Assembly (NCBI RefSeq): GCF_964355755.1
Contig: NC_092675.1
Coordinates: 8,817,312-8,881,311 of the forward strand
Length of the DNA: 64,000 nucleotides
Source of the DNA: Antedon mediterranea
Taxonomy: Eukaryota; Echinodermata; Crinoidea; Comatulida; Antedonidae
Direction of reading: 5' to 3'
The translations under genes were made by a program, and so were the position numbers. Position 1 is the first letter of the stretch, and each line of letters begins with the position of its first letter. The notes beneath the pieces are model-generated. The model did no database searches and was not told the DNA's origin. It saw nothing but the letters and a program-made list of their open reading frames with translations. Positions 33,733 through 46,420 of this stretch are shown in pieces.

Positions 33733-34348
33733 GTCTACAACCGTACCAGGTTGCCTAGCCTGTGAATATCTGTTGTCGTACACCTGTTTTTATCTTTTTA
33801 ATAATCCTAAAATATAGTCTCGTTTAAGTGTTTCTATTTTCCAAAAATGTGTTTATACTGTTGATGATAGTATAAGTAAATAAATTCAAACTGTAACCGC
33901 AATTAATCGAAAGTTTTTCAACTAAACTGCATTGAAAACAACGGTTCTCGTCCGATCACTGAAGTTAAACAAGTTGTTGTTCAAAGACATGTTTGTTGTT
34001 GTATGTTGCTGCTGTGGTGACGGTACAAACGTCACTGTACTACGCGGGCGTCCACTTGTGTGCGCGTTTGATTCTTAGCAACAAAGCGGCCTGAATCTTT
34101 TGTACATGCCGCTAATGTGTTATGCTTCATTGTACAGTGTTATTGTTTCCTTTATATTATCTTTTTAAGAACCTCAGTATAACTTTTTAAATTATACTAA
34201 ACAAAGTTGAATTTACCTTTCAAGTATGTGTTTCTTCAACAGAAGTGGGTGTAAATATCAACGTCATGGTTTCAGCAGCTGCTAATTTCAATCCTAGAAA
34301 ATGTTCTATAATAAATGAACAAAAGTATTAGGTTATAAGTAACCGAAC
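33733..34348 (+). repeat. psi-A/psi-B block with 62-bp promoter-side deletion
   Basis: psi-A 33733-33785; psi-B 5' part about 33913-33978; third copy of the deletion join. Confidence 0.88.
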
Positions 34349-34468
34349 GTCTACAACCATACCATGTTGAAAACACCGGTTCTCGTCCGAACACCGCAGT
34401 TAAACAACGTCGGGCCTCGTTAGTACTTGGATGGGAGACCGCCTGGGAATACCTGGTGTCGTAGACCT
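34349..34468 (+). rRNA. 5S rRNA: 5S rRNA gene without upstream TATA region
   Basis: C17T, G70C; upstream 62-bp deletion. Confidence 0.92.
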
Positions 34469-34584
34469 ATGTTTAACTTTTTTAAATTATACTAAACAAT
34501 GTTTATTTTACCTTTCAATTATGTTTTTTGACAGTAACTATAAGATCTTTCTAAGTTATAATCTTGAACCGCAAGTAACCGAAC

Positions 34585-34704
34585 GTCTACAACCATACCA
34601 CGTTGAAAACACCGGTTCTCGTCCGAACACCGCAGTTAAACAACGTCGGGCCTGGTTAGTACTTGGATGGGAGACCGCCTGGGAATACCTGGTGTCGTAG
34701 ACCT
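34585..34704 (+). rRNA. 5S rRNA: 5S rRNA gene
   Basis: Consensus. Confidence 0.95.
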
Positions 34705-34820
34705 ATGTTTAACTTTTTTAAATTATACTAAACAATGTTTATTTTACCTTTCAATTATGTTTTTTGACAGTAACTATAAGATCTTTCTCAGTTATAATCT
34801 TGAACCGCAAGTAACCGAAT

Positions 34821-35498
34821 GTCTACAACCGTACCAGGTTGCCTAGCCTGTGAATATCTGTTGTCGTACACCATTTTTTATCTTTTTAATAATCCTAAAA
34901 TATAGTCTCGTTTAAGTGTTTCTATTTTCCAAAAATGTGTTTATACTGTTGATGATAGTATAAGTAAATAAATTCAAACTGTAACCGCAATTAATCGAAA
35001 GTTTTTCAACTAAACTGCATTGAAAACAACGGTTCTCGTCCGATCACTGAAGTTAAACAAGTTGTTGTTCAAAGACATGTTTGTTGTTGTATGTTGCTGC
35101 TGTGGTGACGGTACAAACGTCACTGTACTACGCGGGCGTCCACTTGTGTGCGCGTTTGATTCTTAGCAACAACGCGGCCTGAATCTTTTGTACATGCCGC
35201 TATTGTGTTATGCTTCTTTGTACAGTGTTATTGTTTCCTTTATATTATCTTTTTAAGAACCTCAGTATAACTTTTTAAATTATACTAAACAAAGTTGAAT
35301 TTACCTTTCAAGTATGTGTTTCTTCAACAGAAGTGGGTGTAAATACCAACGTCATGGTTTCAGCAGCTGCTAATTTCAATCCTAGAAAATGTTCTATAAT
35401 AAATGAACAAAACTATTAGGTTATAGGATATATATATTTATAGAGATTTTGACAGTGAATATAAGATGTATATATACTTGAACCGCAAGTAACCGAAC
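34821..35498 (+). repeat. psi-A/psi-B long-spacer block
   Basis: psi-A 34821-34873 with the ACACCATTTTTT end; psi-B 5' part about 35001-35066. Confidence 0.88.
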
Positions 35499-35618
35499 GT
35501 CTACAACCATACCACGTTGAAAACACCGGTTCTCGTCCGAACACCGCAGTTAAACAACGTCGGGCCTGGTTAGTACTTGGATGGGAGACCGCCTGGGAAT
35601 ACCTGGTGTCGTAGACCT
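35499..35618 (+). rRNA. 5S rRNA: 5S rRNA gene
   Basis: Consensus; cluster-leading. Confidence 0.95.
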
Positions 35619-35734
35619 ATGTTTAACTTTTTTAAATTATACTAAACAATGTTTATTTTTCCTTTCAATTATGTTTTTTGACAGTAACTATAAGATCTTT
35701 CTCAGTTATAATCTTGAACCGCAAGGAACCGAAT

Positions 35735-35854
35735 GTCTACAACCATACCACGTTGAAAACACCGGTTCTCGTCCGAACACCGCAGTTAAACAACGTCGGG
35801 CCTGGTTAGTACTTGGATGGGAGACCGCCTGGGAATACCTGGTGTCGTAGACCT
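35735..35854 (+). rRNA. 5S rRNA: 5S rRNA gene
   Basis: Consensus; AAGGAACC upstream box. Confidence 0.95.
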
Positions 35855-35971
35855 ATGTTTAACTTTTTTAAATTATACTAAATAAAGTTTATTTTACCTT
35901 TCAATTATATTTTTATGACAGTAACTATAAGATCTTTCTAAGTTATAATCTTGAACCGCAAGTAACCGAAT

Positions 35972-36649
35972 GTCTACAACCGTACCAGGTTGCCTAGCCT
36001 GTGAATATCTGTTGTCGTACACCTGTTTTTATCTTTTTAATAATCCTAAAATATAGTCTCGTTTAAGTGTTTCGATTTTCCAAAAATGTGTTTATACTGT
36101 TGATGATAGTATAAGTAAATAAATTCAAACTGTAACCGCAATTAATCGAAAGTTTTTCAACTAAACTGCATTGAAAACAACTGTTCTCGTCCGATCACTG
36201 AAGTTAAACAAGTTGTTGTTCAAAGACATGTTTGTTGTTGTATGTTGCTGCTGTGGTGACGGTACAAACGTCACTGTACTACGCGGGCGTCCACTTGTGT
36301 GCGCGTTTGATTCTTAGCAACAAAGCGGCCTGAATCTTTTGTACATGCCGCTATTGTGTTATGCTTCTTTGTACAGTGTTATTATTTCCTTTATATTATC
36401 TTTTTAAGAACCTCAGTATAACTTTTTAAATTATACTAAACAAAGTTGAATTTACCTTTCAAGTATGTGTTTCTTCAACAGAAGTGGGTGTAAATACCAA
36501 CGTCATGGTTTCAGCAGCTGCTAATTTCAATCCTAGAAAATGTTCTATAATAAATGAACAAAACTATTAGGTTATAGGATATATGTGTTTATAGAGATTT
36601 TGACAGTGAATATAAGATTTATATATACTTGAACCGCAAGTAACCGAAC
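35972..36649 (+). repeat. psi-A/psi-B long-spacer block
   Basis: psi-A 35972-36024; psi-B 5' part about 36152-36217. Confidence 0.88.
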
Positions 36650-36769
36650 GTCTACAACCATACCATGTTGAAAACACCGGTTCTCGTCCGAACACCGCAG
36701 TTAAACAACGTCGGGCCTCGTTAGTACTTGGATGGGAGACCGCCTGGGAATACCTGGTGTCGTAGACCT
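36650..36769 (+). rRNA. 5S rRNA: 5S rRNA gene
   Basis: C17T, G70C; cluster-leading. Confidence 0.94.
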
Positions 36770-36886
36770 ATGTTTAACTTTTTTAAATTATACTAAACAA
36801 AGTTTATTTTACCTTTCAATTATGTTTTTATGACAGTAACTATAAGATCTTTCTAAGTTATAATCTTGAACCGCAAGTAACCGAAC

Positions 36887-37006
36887 GTCTACAACCATAC
36901 CACGTTGAAAACACCGGTTCTCCTCCGAACACCGCAGTTAAACAACGTCGGGCCTGGTTAGTACTTGGATGGGAGACCGCCTGGGAATACCTGGTGTCGT
37001 AGACCT
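36887..37006 (+). rRNA. 5S rRNA: 5S rRNA gene
   Basis: G37C. Confidence 0.94.
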
Positions 37007-37122
37007 ATGTTTAACTTTTTTAAATTATACTAAACAATGTTTATTTTACCTTTCAATTATGTTTTTTGACAGTAACTATAAGATCTTTCTCAGTTATAAT
37101 CTTGAACCGCAAGTAACCGAAT

Positions 37123-37242
37123 GTCTACAACCATACCACGTTGAAAACACCGGTTCTCGTCCGAACACCGCAGTTAAACAACGTCGGGCCTGGTTAGTAC
37201 TTGGATGGGAGACCGCCTGGGAATACCTGGTGTCGTAGACCT
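37123..37242 (+). rRNA. 5S rRNA: 5S rRNA gene
   Basis: Consensus; its paralogue at 24219 has A7T. Confidence 0.95.
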
Positions 37243-37358
37243 ATGTTTAACTTTTTTAAATTATACTAAACAATGTTTATTTTACCTTTCAATTATGTTT
37301 TTTGACAGTAACTATAAGATCTTTCTCAGTTATAATCTTGAACCGCAAGTAACCGAAT

Positions 37359-38066
37359 GTCTACAACCGTACCAGGTTGCCTAGCCTGTGAATATCTGTT
37401 GTCGTACACCTGTTTTTATCTTTTTAATAATCCTAAAATATAGTCTCGTTTAAGTGTTTCTATTTTCCAAAAATGTGTTTATACTGTTGATGATAGTATA
37501 AGTAAATAAATTCAAACTGTAACCGCAATTAATCGAAAGTTTTTCAACTAAACTGCATTGAAAACAACGGTTCTCGTCCGATCACTGAAGTTAAACAAGT
37601 TGTTGTTCAAAGACATGTTTGTTGTTGCAGGGAGTTGTAACAACTCCCTGGTTGTTGTATGTTGCTGCTGTGGTGACGGTACAAACGTCACTGTACTACG
37701 CGGGCGTCCACTTGTGTGCGCGTTTGATTCTTAGCAACAACGCGGCCTGAATCTTTTGTACATGCCGCTATTGTGTTATGCTTCTTTGTACAGTGTTATT
37801 GTTTCCTTTATATTATCTTTTTAAGAACCTCAGTATAACTTTTTAAATTATACTAAAAAAAGTTGAATTTACCTTTCAAGTATGTGTTTCTTCAACAGAA
37901 GTGGGTGTAAATACCAACGTCATGGTTTCAGCAGCTGCTAATTTCAATCCTAGAAAATGTTCTATAATAAATGAACAAAACTATTAGGTTATAGGATATA
38001 TATATTTATAGAGATTTTGACAGTGAATATAAGATGTATATATACTTGAACCGCAAGTAACCGAAC
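37359..38066 (+). repeat. psi-A/psi-B block carrying the 23-bp palindrome
   Basis: psi-A 37359-37411; psi-B 5' part about 37539-37604. Confidence 0.88.
37628..37650. mobile_element. Palindromic insertion, fused hAT-like ends
   Basis: Same 23-bp palindrome; flanking GTTGTTG at 37621-37627 and 37651-37657. Exactly 12,904 bp from the first copy, so duplicated with its block rather than inserted anew. Confidence 0.65.
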
Positions 38067-38186
38067 GTCTACAACCATACCACGTTGAAAACACCGGTTC
38101 TCGTCCGAACACCGCAGTTAAACAACGTCGGGCCTGGTTAGTACTTGGATGGGAGACCGCCTGGGAATACCTGGTGTCGTAGACCT
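38067..38186 (+). rRNA. 5S rRNA: 5S rRNA gene
   Basis: Consensus; cluster-leading. Confidence 0.95.
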
Positions 38187-38302
38187 ATGTTTAACTTTTT
38201 TAAATTATACTAAACAATGTTTATTTTACCTTTCAATTATGTTTTTTGACAGTAACTATAAGATCTTTCTCAGTTATAATCTTGAACCGCAAGGAACCGA
38301 AT

Positions 38303-38422
38303 GTCTACAACCATACCACGTTGAAAACACCGGTTCTCGTCCGAACACCGCAGTTAAACAACGTCGGGCCTGGTTAGTACTTGGATGGGAGACCGCCTGG
38401 GAATACCTGGTGTCGTAGACCT
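38303..38422 (+). rRNA. 5S rRNA: 5S rRNA gene
   Basis: Consensus; AAGGAACC upstream box. Confidence 0.95.
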
Positions 38423-38539
38423 ATGTTTAACTTTTTTAAATTATACTAAATAAAGTTTATTTTACCTTTCAATTATATTTTTATGACAGTAACTATAAGA
38501 TCTTTCTAAGTTATAATCTTGAACCGCAAGTAACCGAAT

Positions 38540-39217
38540 GTCTACAACCGTACCAGGTTGCCTAGCCTGTGAATATCTGTTGTCGTACACCTGTTTTTAT
38601 CTTTTTAATAATCCTAAAATATAGTCTCGTTTAAGTGTTTCGATTTTCCAAAAATGTGTTTATACTGTTGATGATAGTATAAGTAAATAAATTCAAACTG
38701 TAACCGCAATTAATCGAAAGTTTTTCAACTAAACTGCATTGAAAACAACTGTTCTCGTCCGATCACTGAAGTTAAACAAGTTGTTGTTCAAAGACATGTT
38801 TGTTGTTGTATGTTGCTGCTGTGGTGACGGTACAAACGTCACTGTACTACGCGGGCGTCCACTTGTGTGCGCGTTTGATTCTTAGCAACAAAGCGGCCTG
38901 AATCTTTTGTACATGCCGCTATTGTGTTATGCTTCTTTGTACAGTGTTATTGTTTCCTTTATATTATCTTTTTAAGAACCTCAGTATAACTTTTTAAATT
39001 ATACTAAACAAAGTTGAATTTACCTTTCAAGTATGTGTTTCTTCAACAGAAGTGGGTGTAAATACCAACGTCATGGTTTCAGCAGCTGCTAATTTCAATC
39101 CTAGAAAATGTTCTATAATAAATGAACAAAACTATTAGGTTATAGGATATATGTGTTTATAGAGATTTTGACAGTGAATATAAGATTTATATATACTTGA
39201 ACCGCAAGTAACCGAAC
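38540..39217 (+). repeat. psi-A/psi-B long-spacer block
   Basis: psi-A 38540-38592; psi-B 5' part about 38720-38785. Confidence 0.88.
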
Positions 39218-39337
39218 GTCTACAACCATACCATGTTGAAAACACCGGTTCTCGTCCGAACACCGCAGTTAAACAACGTCGGGCCTCGTTAGTACTTGGA
39301 TGGGAGACCGCCTGGGAATACCTGGTGTCGTAGACCT
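39218..39337 (+). rRNA. 5S rRNA: 5S rRNA gene
   Basis: C17T, G70C; leads a seven-gene cluster. Confidence 0.94.
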
Positions 39338-39454
39338 ATGTTTAACTTTTTTAAATTATACTAAACAAAGTTTATTTTACCTTTCAATTATGTTTTTATG
39401 ACAGTAACTATAAGATCTTTCTGAGTTATAATCTTGAACCGCAAGTAACCGAAT

Positions 39455-39574
39455 GTCTACAACCATACCACGTTGAAAACACCGGTTCTCCTCCGAACAC
39501 CGCAGTTAAACAACGTCGGGCCTGGTTAGTACTTGGATGGGAGACCGCCTGGGAATACCTGGTGTCGTAGACCT
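39455..39574 (+). rRNA. 5S rRNA: 5S rRNA gene
   Basis: G37C. Confidence 0.94.
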
Positions 39575-39691
39575 ATGTTTAACTTTTTTAAATTATACTA
39601 AACAATGTTTATTTTACCTTTCAATTATGTTTTTATGACAGTAACTATAAGATCTTTCTAAGTTATAATCTTGAACCGCAAGTAACCGAAC

Positions 39692-39811
39692 GTCTACAAC
39701 CATACCACGTTGAAAACACCGGTTCTCCTCCGAACACCGCAGTTAAACAACGTCGGGCCTGGTTAGTACTTGGATGGGAGACCGCCTGGGAATACGTGGT
39801 GTCGTAGACCT
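39692..39811 (+). rRNA. 5S rRNA: 5S rRNA gene
   Basis: G37C, C105G. Confidence 0.93.
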
Positions 39812-39927
39812 ATGTTTAACTTTTTTAAATTATACTAAACAATGTTTATTTTACCTTTCAATTATGTTTTTTGACAGTAACTATAAGATCTTTCTCAGTT
39901 ATAATCTTGAACCGCAAGTAACCGAAT

Positions 39928-40047
39928 GTCTACAACCATACCACGTTGAAAACACCGGTTCTCGTCCGAACACCGCAGTTAAACAACGTCGGGCCTGGTT
40001 AGTACTTGGATGGGAGACCGCCTGGGAATACCTGGTGTCGTAGACCT
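39928..40047 (+). rRNA. 5S rRNA: 5S rRNA gene
   Basis: Consensus. Confidence 0.95.
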
Positions 40048-40164
40048 ATGTTTAACTTTTTTAAATTATACTAAACAATGTTTATTTTACCTTTCAATTA
40101 TGTTTTTATGACAGAAACTATAAGATCTTTCTCAGTTATAATCTTGAACCGCAAGTAACCGAAT

Positions 40165-40284
40165 GTCTACAACCATACCACGTTGAAAACACCGGTTCTC
40201 CTCCGAACACCGCAGTTAAACAACGTCGGGCCTGGTTAGTACTTGGATGGGAGACCGCCTGGGAATACCTGGTGCCGTAGACCT
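40165..40284 (+). rRNA. 5S rRNA: 5S rRNA gene
   Basis: G37C, T111C. Confidence 0.93.
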
Positions 40285-40401
40285 ATGTTTAACTTTTTTA
40301 AATTATACTAAACAATGTTTATTTTACCTTTCAATTATGTTTTTATGACAGTAACTATAAGATCTTTCTAAGTTATAATCTTGAACCGCAAGTAACCGAA
40401 C

Positions 40402-40521
40402 GTCTACAACCATACCACGTTGAAAACACCGGTTCTCCTCCGAACACCGCAGTTAAACAACGTCGGGCCTGGTTAGTACTTGGATGGGAGACCGCCTGGG
40501 AATACGTGGTGTCGTAGACCT
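40402..40521 (+). rRNA. 5S rRNA: 5S rRNA gene
   Basis: G37C, C105G; internal duplicate of 39692 at 710 bp (three basic units). Confidence 0.93.
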
Positions 40522-40637
40522 ATGTTTAACTTTTTTAAATTATACTAAACAATGTTTATTTTACCTTTCAATTATGTTTTTTGACAGTAACTATAAGATC
40601 TTTCTCAGTTATAATCTTGAACCGCAAGGAACCGAAT

Positions 40638-40757
40638 GTCTACAACCATACCACGTTGAAAACACCGGTTCTCGTCCGAACACCGCAGTTAAACAACGTC
40701 GGGCCTGGTTAGTACTTGGATGGGAGACCGCCTGGGAATACCTGGTGTCGTAGACCT
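40638..40757 (+). rRNA. 5S rRNA: 5S rRNA gene
   Basis: Consensus; AAGGAACC upstream box. Confidence 0.95.
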
Positions 40758-40873
40758 ATGTTTAACTTTTTTAAATTATACTAAACAATGTTTATTTTAC
40801 CTTTCAATTATGTTTTTTGACAGTAACTATAAGATCTTTCTCAGTTATAATCTTGAACCGCAAGTAACCGAAT

Positions 40874-41551
40874 GTCTACAACCGTACCAGGTTGCCTAGC
40901 CTGTGAATATCTGTTGTCGTACACCTGTTTTTATCTTTTTAATAATCCTAAAATATAGTCTCGTTTAAGTGTTTCTATTTTCCAAAAATGTGTTTATACT
41001 GTTGATGATAGTATAAGTAAATAAATTCAAACTGTAACCGCAATTAATCGAAAGTTTTTCAACTAAACTGCATTGAAAACAACGGTTCTCGTCCGATCAC
41101 TGAAGTTAAACAAGTTGTTGTTCAAAGACATGTTTGTTGTTGTATGTTGCTGCTGTGGTGACGGTACAAACGTCACTGTACTACGCGGGCGTCCACTTGT
41201 GTGCGCGTTTGATTCTTAGCAACAACGCGGCCTGAATCTTTTGTACATGCCGCTATTGTGTTATGCTTCTTTGTACAGTGTTATTGTTTCCTTTATATTA
41301 TCTTTTTAAGAACCTCAGTATAACTTTTTAAATTATACTAAACAAAGTTGAATTTACCTTTCAAGTATGTGTTTCTTCAACAGAAGTGGGTGTAAATACC
41401 AACGTCATGGTTTCAGCAGCTGCTAATTTCAATCCTAGAAAATGTTCTATAATAAATGAACAAAACTATTAGATTATAGGATATATATATTTATAGAGAT
41501 TTTGACAGTGAATATAAGATGTATATATACTTGAACCGCAAGTAACCGAAC
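40874..41551 (+). repeat. psi-A/psi-B block, empty site for the transposon
   Basis: psi-A 40874-40926; psi-B 5' part about 41054-41119. The uninterrupted ACATGCCGCTATTG at 41245-41258 is the pre-insertion form of the 50075-52562 insertion site. Long spacer has the AGATTATAGG marker. Confidence 0.9.
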
Positions 41552-41671
41552 GTCTACAACCATACCACGTTGAAAACACCGGTTCTCGTCCGAACACCGC
41601 AGTTAAACAACGTCGGGCCTGGTTAGTACTTGGATGGGAGACCGCCTGGGAATACCTGGTGTCGTAGACCT
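41552..41671 (+). rRNA. 5S rRNA: 5S rRNA gene, single-gene cluster
   Basis: Consensus; the only gene between two blocks. The following spacer has a 2-bp loss (TTTTACTTTC). Confidence 0.95.
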
Positions 41672-41786
41672 ATGTTTAACTTTTTTAAATTATACTAAAC
41701 AATGTTTATTTTACTTTCAATTATGTTTTTTGACAGTAACTATAAGATCTTTCTCAGTTATAATCTTGAACCGCAAGTAACCGAAT

Positions 41787-42494
41787 GTCTACAACCGTAC
41801 CAGGTTGCCTAGCCTGTGAATATCTGTTGTCGTACACCTGTTTTTATCTTTTTAATAATCCTAAAATATAGTCTCGTTTAAGTGTTTCTATTTTCCAAAA
41901 ATGTGTTTATACTGTTGATGATAGTATAAGTAAATAAATTCAAACTGTAACCGCAATTAATCGAAAGTTTTTCAACTAAACTGCATTGAAAACAACGGTT
42001 CTCGTCCGATCACTGAAGTTAAACAAGTTGTTGTTCAAAGACATGTTTGTTGTTGCAGGGAGTTGTAACAACTCCCTGGTTGTTGTATGTTGCTGCTGTG
42101 GTGACGGTACAAACGTCACTGTACTACGCGGGCGTCCACTTGTGTGCGCGTTTGATTCTTAGCAACAACGCGGCCTGAATCTTTTGTACATGCCGCTATT
42201 GTGTTATGCTTCTTTGTACAGTGTTATTGTTTCCTTTATATTATCTTTTTAAGAACCTCAGTATAACTTTTTAAATTATACTAAAAAAAGTTGAATTTAC
42301 CTTTCAAGTATGTGTTTCTTCAACAGAAGTGGGTGTAAATACCAACGTCATGGTTTCAGCAGCTGCTAATTTCAATCCTAGAAAATGTTCTATAATAAAT
42401 GAACAAAACTATTAGGTTATAGGATATATATATTTATAGAGATTTTGACAGTGAATATAAGATGTATATATACTTGAACCGCAAGTAACCGAAC
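41787..42494 (+). repeat. psi-A/psi-B block carrying the 23-bp palindrome
   Basis: psi-A 41787-41839; psi-B 5' part about 41967-42032. Confidence 0.88.
42056..42078. mobile_element. Palindromic insertion, fused hAT-like ends
   Basis: Third copy; flanking GTTGTTG at 42049-42055 and 42079-42085. Confidence 0.65.
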
Positions 42495-42614
42495 GTCTAC
42501 AACCATACCACGTTGAAAACACCGGTTCTCGTCCGAACACCGCAGTTAAACAACGTCGGGCCTGGTTAGTACTTGGATGGGAGACCGCCTGGGAATACCT
42601 GGTGTCGTAGACCT
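42495..42614 (+). rRNA. 5S rRNA: 5S rRNA gene
   Basis: Consensus; cluster-leading. Confidence 0.95.
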
Positions 42615-42730
42615 ATGTTTAACTTTTTTAAATTATACTAAACAATGTTTATTTTACCTTTCAATTATGTTTTTTGACAGTAACTATAAGATCTTTCTAA
42701 GTTATAATCTTGAACCGCAAGTAACCGAAC

Positions 42731-42850
42731 GTCTACAACCATACCACGTTGAAAACACCGGTTCTCGTCCGAACACCGCAGTTAAACAACGTCGGGCCTG
42801 GTTAGTACTTGGATGGGAGACCGCCTGGGAATACCTGGTGTCGTAGACCT
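42731..42850 (+). rRNA. 5S rRNA: 5S rRNA gene
   Basis: Consensus. Confidence 0.95.
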
Positions 42851-42966
42851 ATGTTTAACTTTTTTAAATTATACTAAACAATGTTTATTTTACCTTTCAA
42901 TTATGTTTTTTGACAGTAACTATAAGATCTTTCTCAGTTATAATCTTGAACCGCAAGTAACCGAAT

Positions 42967-43644
42967 GTCTACAACCGTACCAGGTTGCCTAGCCTGTGAA
43001 TATCTGTTGTCGTACACCATTTTTTATCTTTTTAATAATCCTAAAATATAGTCTCGTTTAAGTGTTTCTATTTTCCAAAAATGTGTTTATACTGTTGATG
43101 ATAGTATAAGTAAATAAATTCAAACTGTAACCGCAATTAATCGAAAGTTTTTCAACTAAACTGCATTGAAAACAACGGTTCTCGTCCGATCACTGAAGTT
43201 AAACAAGTTGTTGTTCAAAGACATGTTTGTTGTTGTATGTTGCTGCTGTGGTGACGGTACAAACGTCACTGTACTACGCGGGCGTCCACTTGTGTGCGCG
43301 TTTGATTCTTAGCAACAACGCGGCCTGAATCTTTTGTACATGCCGCTATTGTGTTATGCTTCTTTGTACAGTGTTATTGTTTCCTTTATATTATCTTTTT
43401 AAGAACCTCAGTATAACTTTTTAAATTATACTAAACAAAGTTGAATTTACCTTTCAAGTATGTGTTTCTTCAACAGAAGTGGGTGTAAATACCAACGTCA
43501 TGGTTTCAGCAGCTGCTAATTTCAATCCTAGAAAATGTTCTATAATAAATGAACAAAACTATTAGGTTATAGGATATATATATTTATAGAGATTTTGACA
43601 GTGAATATAAGATGTATATATACTTGAACCGCAAGTAACCGAAC
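42967..43644 (+). repeat. psi-A/psi-B long-spacer block
   Basis: psi-A 42967-43019 with the ACACCATTTTTT end; psi-B 5' part about 43147-43212. Confidence 0.88.
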
Positions 43645-43764
43645 GTCTACAACCATACCACGTTGAAAACACCGGTTCTCGTCCGAACACCGCAGTTAAA
43701 CAACGTCGGGCCTGGTTAGTACTTGGATGGGAGACCGCCTGGGAATACCTGGTGTCGTAGACCT
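43645..43764 (+). rRNA. 5S rRNA: 5S rRNA gene
   Basis: Consensus; cluster-leading. Confidence 0.95.
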
Positions 43765-43880
43765 ATGTTTAACTTTTTTAAATTATACTAAACAATGTTT
43801 ATTTTTCCTTTCAATTATGTTTTTTGACAGTAACTATAAGATCTTTCTCAGTTATAATCTTGAACCGCAAGGAACCGAAT

Positions 43881-44000
43881 GTCTACAACCATACCACGTT
43901 GAAAACACCGGTTCTCGTCCGAACACCGCAGTTAAACAACGTCGGGCCTGGTTAGTACTTGGATGGGAGACCGCCTGGGAATACCTGGTGTCGTAGACCT
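43881..44000 (+). rRNA. 5S rRNA: 5S rRNA gene
   Basis: Consensus; AAGGAACC upstream box. Confidence 0.95.
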
Positions 44001-44117
44001 ATGTTTAACTTTTTTAAATTATACTAAATAAAGTTTATTTTACCTTTCAATTATATTTTTATGACAGTAACTATAAGATCTTTCTAAGTTATAATCTTGA
44101 ACCGCAAGTAACCGAAT

Positions 44118-44795
44118 GTCTACAACCGTACCAGGTTGCCTAGCCTGTGAATATCTGTTGTCGTACACCTGTTTTTATCTTTTTAATAATCCTAAAATAT
44201 AGTCTCGTTTAAGTGTTTCGATTTTCCAAAAATGTGTTTATACTGTTGATGATAGTATAAGTAAATAAATTCAAACTGTAACCGCAATTAATCGAAAGTT
44301 TTTCAACTAAACTGCATTGAAAACAACTGTTCTCGTCCGATCACTGAAGTTAAACAAGTTGTTGTTCAAAGACATGTTTGTTGTTGTATGTTGCTGCTGT
44401 GGTGACGGTACAAACGTCACTGTACTACGCGGGCGTCCACTTGTGTGCGCGTTTGATTCTTAGCAACAAAGCGGCCTGAATCTTTTGTACATGCCGCTAT
44501 TGTGTTATGCTTCTTTGTACAGTGTTATTATTTCCTTTATATTATCTTTTTAAGAACCTCAGTATAACTTTTTAAATTATACTAAACAAAGTTGAATTTA
44601 CCTTTCAAGTATGTGTTTCTTCAACAGAAGTGGGTGTAAATACCAACGTCATGGTTTCAGCAGCTGCTAATTTCAATCCTAGAAAATGTTCTATAATAAA
44701 TGAACAAAACTATTAGGTTATAGGATATATGTGTTTATAGAGATTTTGACAGTGAATATAAGATTTATATATACTTGAACCGCAAGTAACCGAAC
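44118..44795 (+). repeat. psi-A/psi-B long-spacer block
   Basis: psi-A 44118-44170; psi-B 5' part about 44298-44363. Confidence 0.88.
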
Positions 44796-44915
44796 GTCTA
44801 CAACCATACCATGTTGAAAACACCGGTTCTCGTCCGAACACCGCAGTTAAACAACGTCGGGCCTCGTTAGTACTTGGATGGGAGACCGCCTGGGAATACC
44901 TGGTGTCGTAGACCT
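44796..44915 (+). rRNA. 5S rRNA: 5S rRNA gene
   Basis: C17T, G70C; cluster-leading. Confidence 0.94.
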
Positions 44916-45032
44916 ATGTTTAACTTTTTTAAATTATACTAAACAAAGTTTATTTTACCTTTCAATTATGTTTTTATGACAGTAACTATAAGATCTTTCT
45001 AAGTTATAATCTTGAACCGCAAGTAACCGAAC

Positions 45033-45152
45033 GTCTACAACCATACCACGTTGAAAACACCGGTTCTCCTCCGAACACCGCAGTTAAACAACGTCGGGCC
45101 TGGTTAGTACTTGGATGGGAGACCGCCTGGGAATACCTGGTGTCGTAGACCT
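45033..45152 (+). rRNA. 5S rRNA: 5S rRNA gene
   Basis: G37C. Confidence 0.94.
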
Positions 45153-45269
45153 ATGTTTAACTTTTTTAAATTATACTAAATAAAGTTTATTTTACCTTTC
45201 AATTATATTTTTATGACAGTAACTATAAGATCTTTCTAAGTTATAATCTTGAACCGCAAGTAACCGAAT

Positions 45270-45947
45270 GTCTACAACCGTACCAGGTTGCCTAGCCTGT
45301 GAATATCTGTTGTCGTACACCTGTTTTTATCTTTTTAATAATCCTAAAATATAGTCTCGTTTAAGTGTTTCGATTTTCCAAAAATGTGTTTATACTGTTG
45401 ATGATAGTATAAGTAAATAAATTCAAACTGTAACCGCAATTAATCGAAAGTTTTTCAACTAAACTGCATTGAAAACAACTGTTCTCGTCCGATCACTGAA
45501 GTTAAACAAGTTGTTGTTCAAAGACATGTTTGTTGTTGTATGTTGCTGCTGTGGTGACGGTACAAACGTCACTGTACTACGCGGGCGTCCACTTGTGTGC
45601 GCGTTTGATTCTTAGCAACAAAGCGGCCTGAATCTTTTGTACATGCCGCTATTGTGTTATGCTTCTTTGTACAGTGTTATTATTTCCTTTATATTATCTT
45701 TTTAAGAACCTCAGTATAACTTTTTAAATTATACTAAACAAAGTTGAATTTACCTTTCAAGTATGTGTTTCTTCAACAGAAGTGGGTGTAAATACCAACG
45801 TCATGGTTTCAGCAGCTGCTAATTTCAATCCTAGAAAATGTTCTATAATAAATGAACAAAACTATTAGGTTATAGGATATATGTGTTTATAGAGATTTTG
45901 ACAGTGAATATAAGATTTATATATACTTGAACCGCAAGTAACCGAAC
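45270..45947 (+). repeat. psi-A/psi-B long-spacer block
   Basis: psi-A 45270-45322; psi-B 5' part about 45450-45515. Tandem duplicate of 44118-44795 (offset 1,152 bp). Confidence 0.88.
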
Positions 45948-46067
45948 GTCTACAACCATACCATGTTGAAAACACCGGTTCTCGTCCGAACACCGCAGTT
46001 AAACAACGTCGGGCCTCGTTAGTACTTGGATGGGAGACCGCCTGGGAATACCTGGTGTCGTAGACCT
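45948..46067 (+). rRNA. 5S rRNA: 5S rRNA gene
   Basis: C17T, G70C; cluster-leading. Confidence 0.94.
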
Positions 46068-46184
46068 ATGTTTAACTTTTTTAAATTATACTAAACAAAG
46101 TTTATTTTACCTTTCAATTATGTTTTTATGACAGTAACTATAAGATCTTTCTAAGTTATAATCTTGAACCGCAAGTAACCGAAC

Positions 46185-46304
46185 GTCTACAACCATACCA
46201 CGTTGAAAACACCGGTTCTCCTCCGAACACCGCAGTTAAACAACGTCGGGCCTGGTTAGTACTTGGATGGGAGACCGCCTGGGAATACCTGGTGTCGTAG
46301 ACCT
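46185..46304 (+). rRNA. 5S rRNA: 5S rRNA gene
   Basis: G37C. Confidence 0.94.
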
Positions 46305-46420
46305 ATGTTTAACTTTTTTAAATTATACTAAACAATGTTTATTTTACCTTTCAATTATGTTTTTTGACAGTAACTATAAGATCTTTCTCAGTTATAATCT
46401 TGAACCGCAAGTAACCGAAT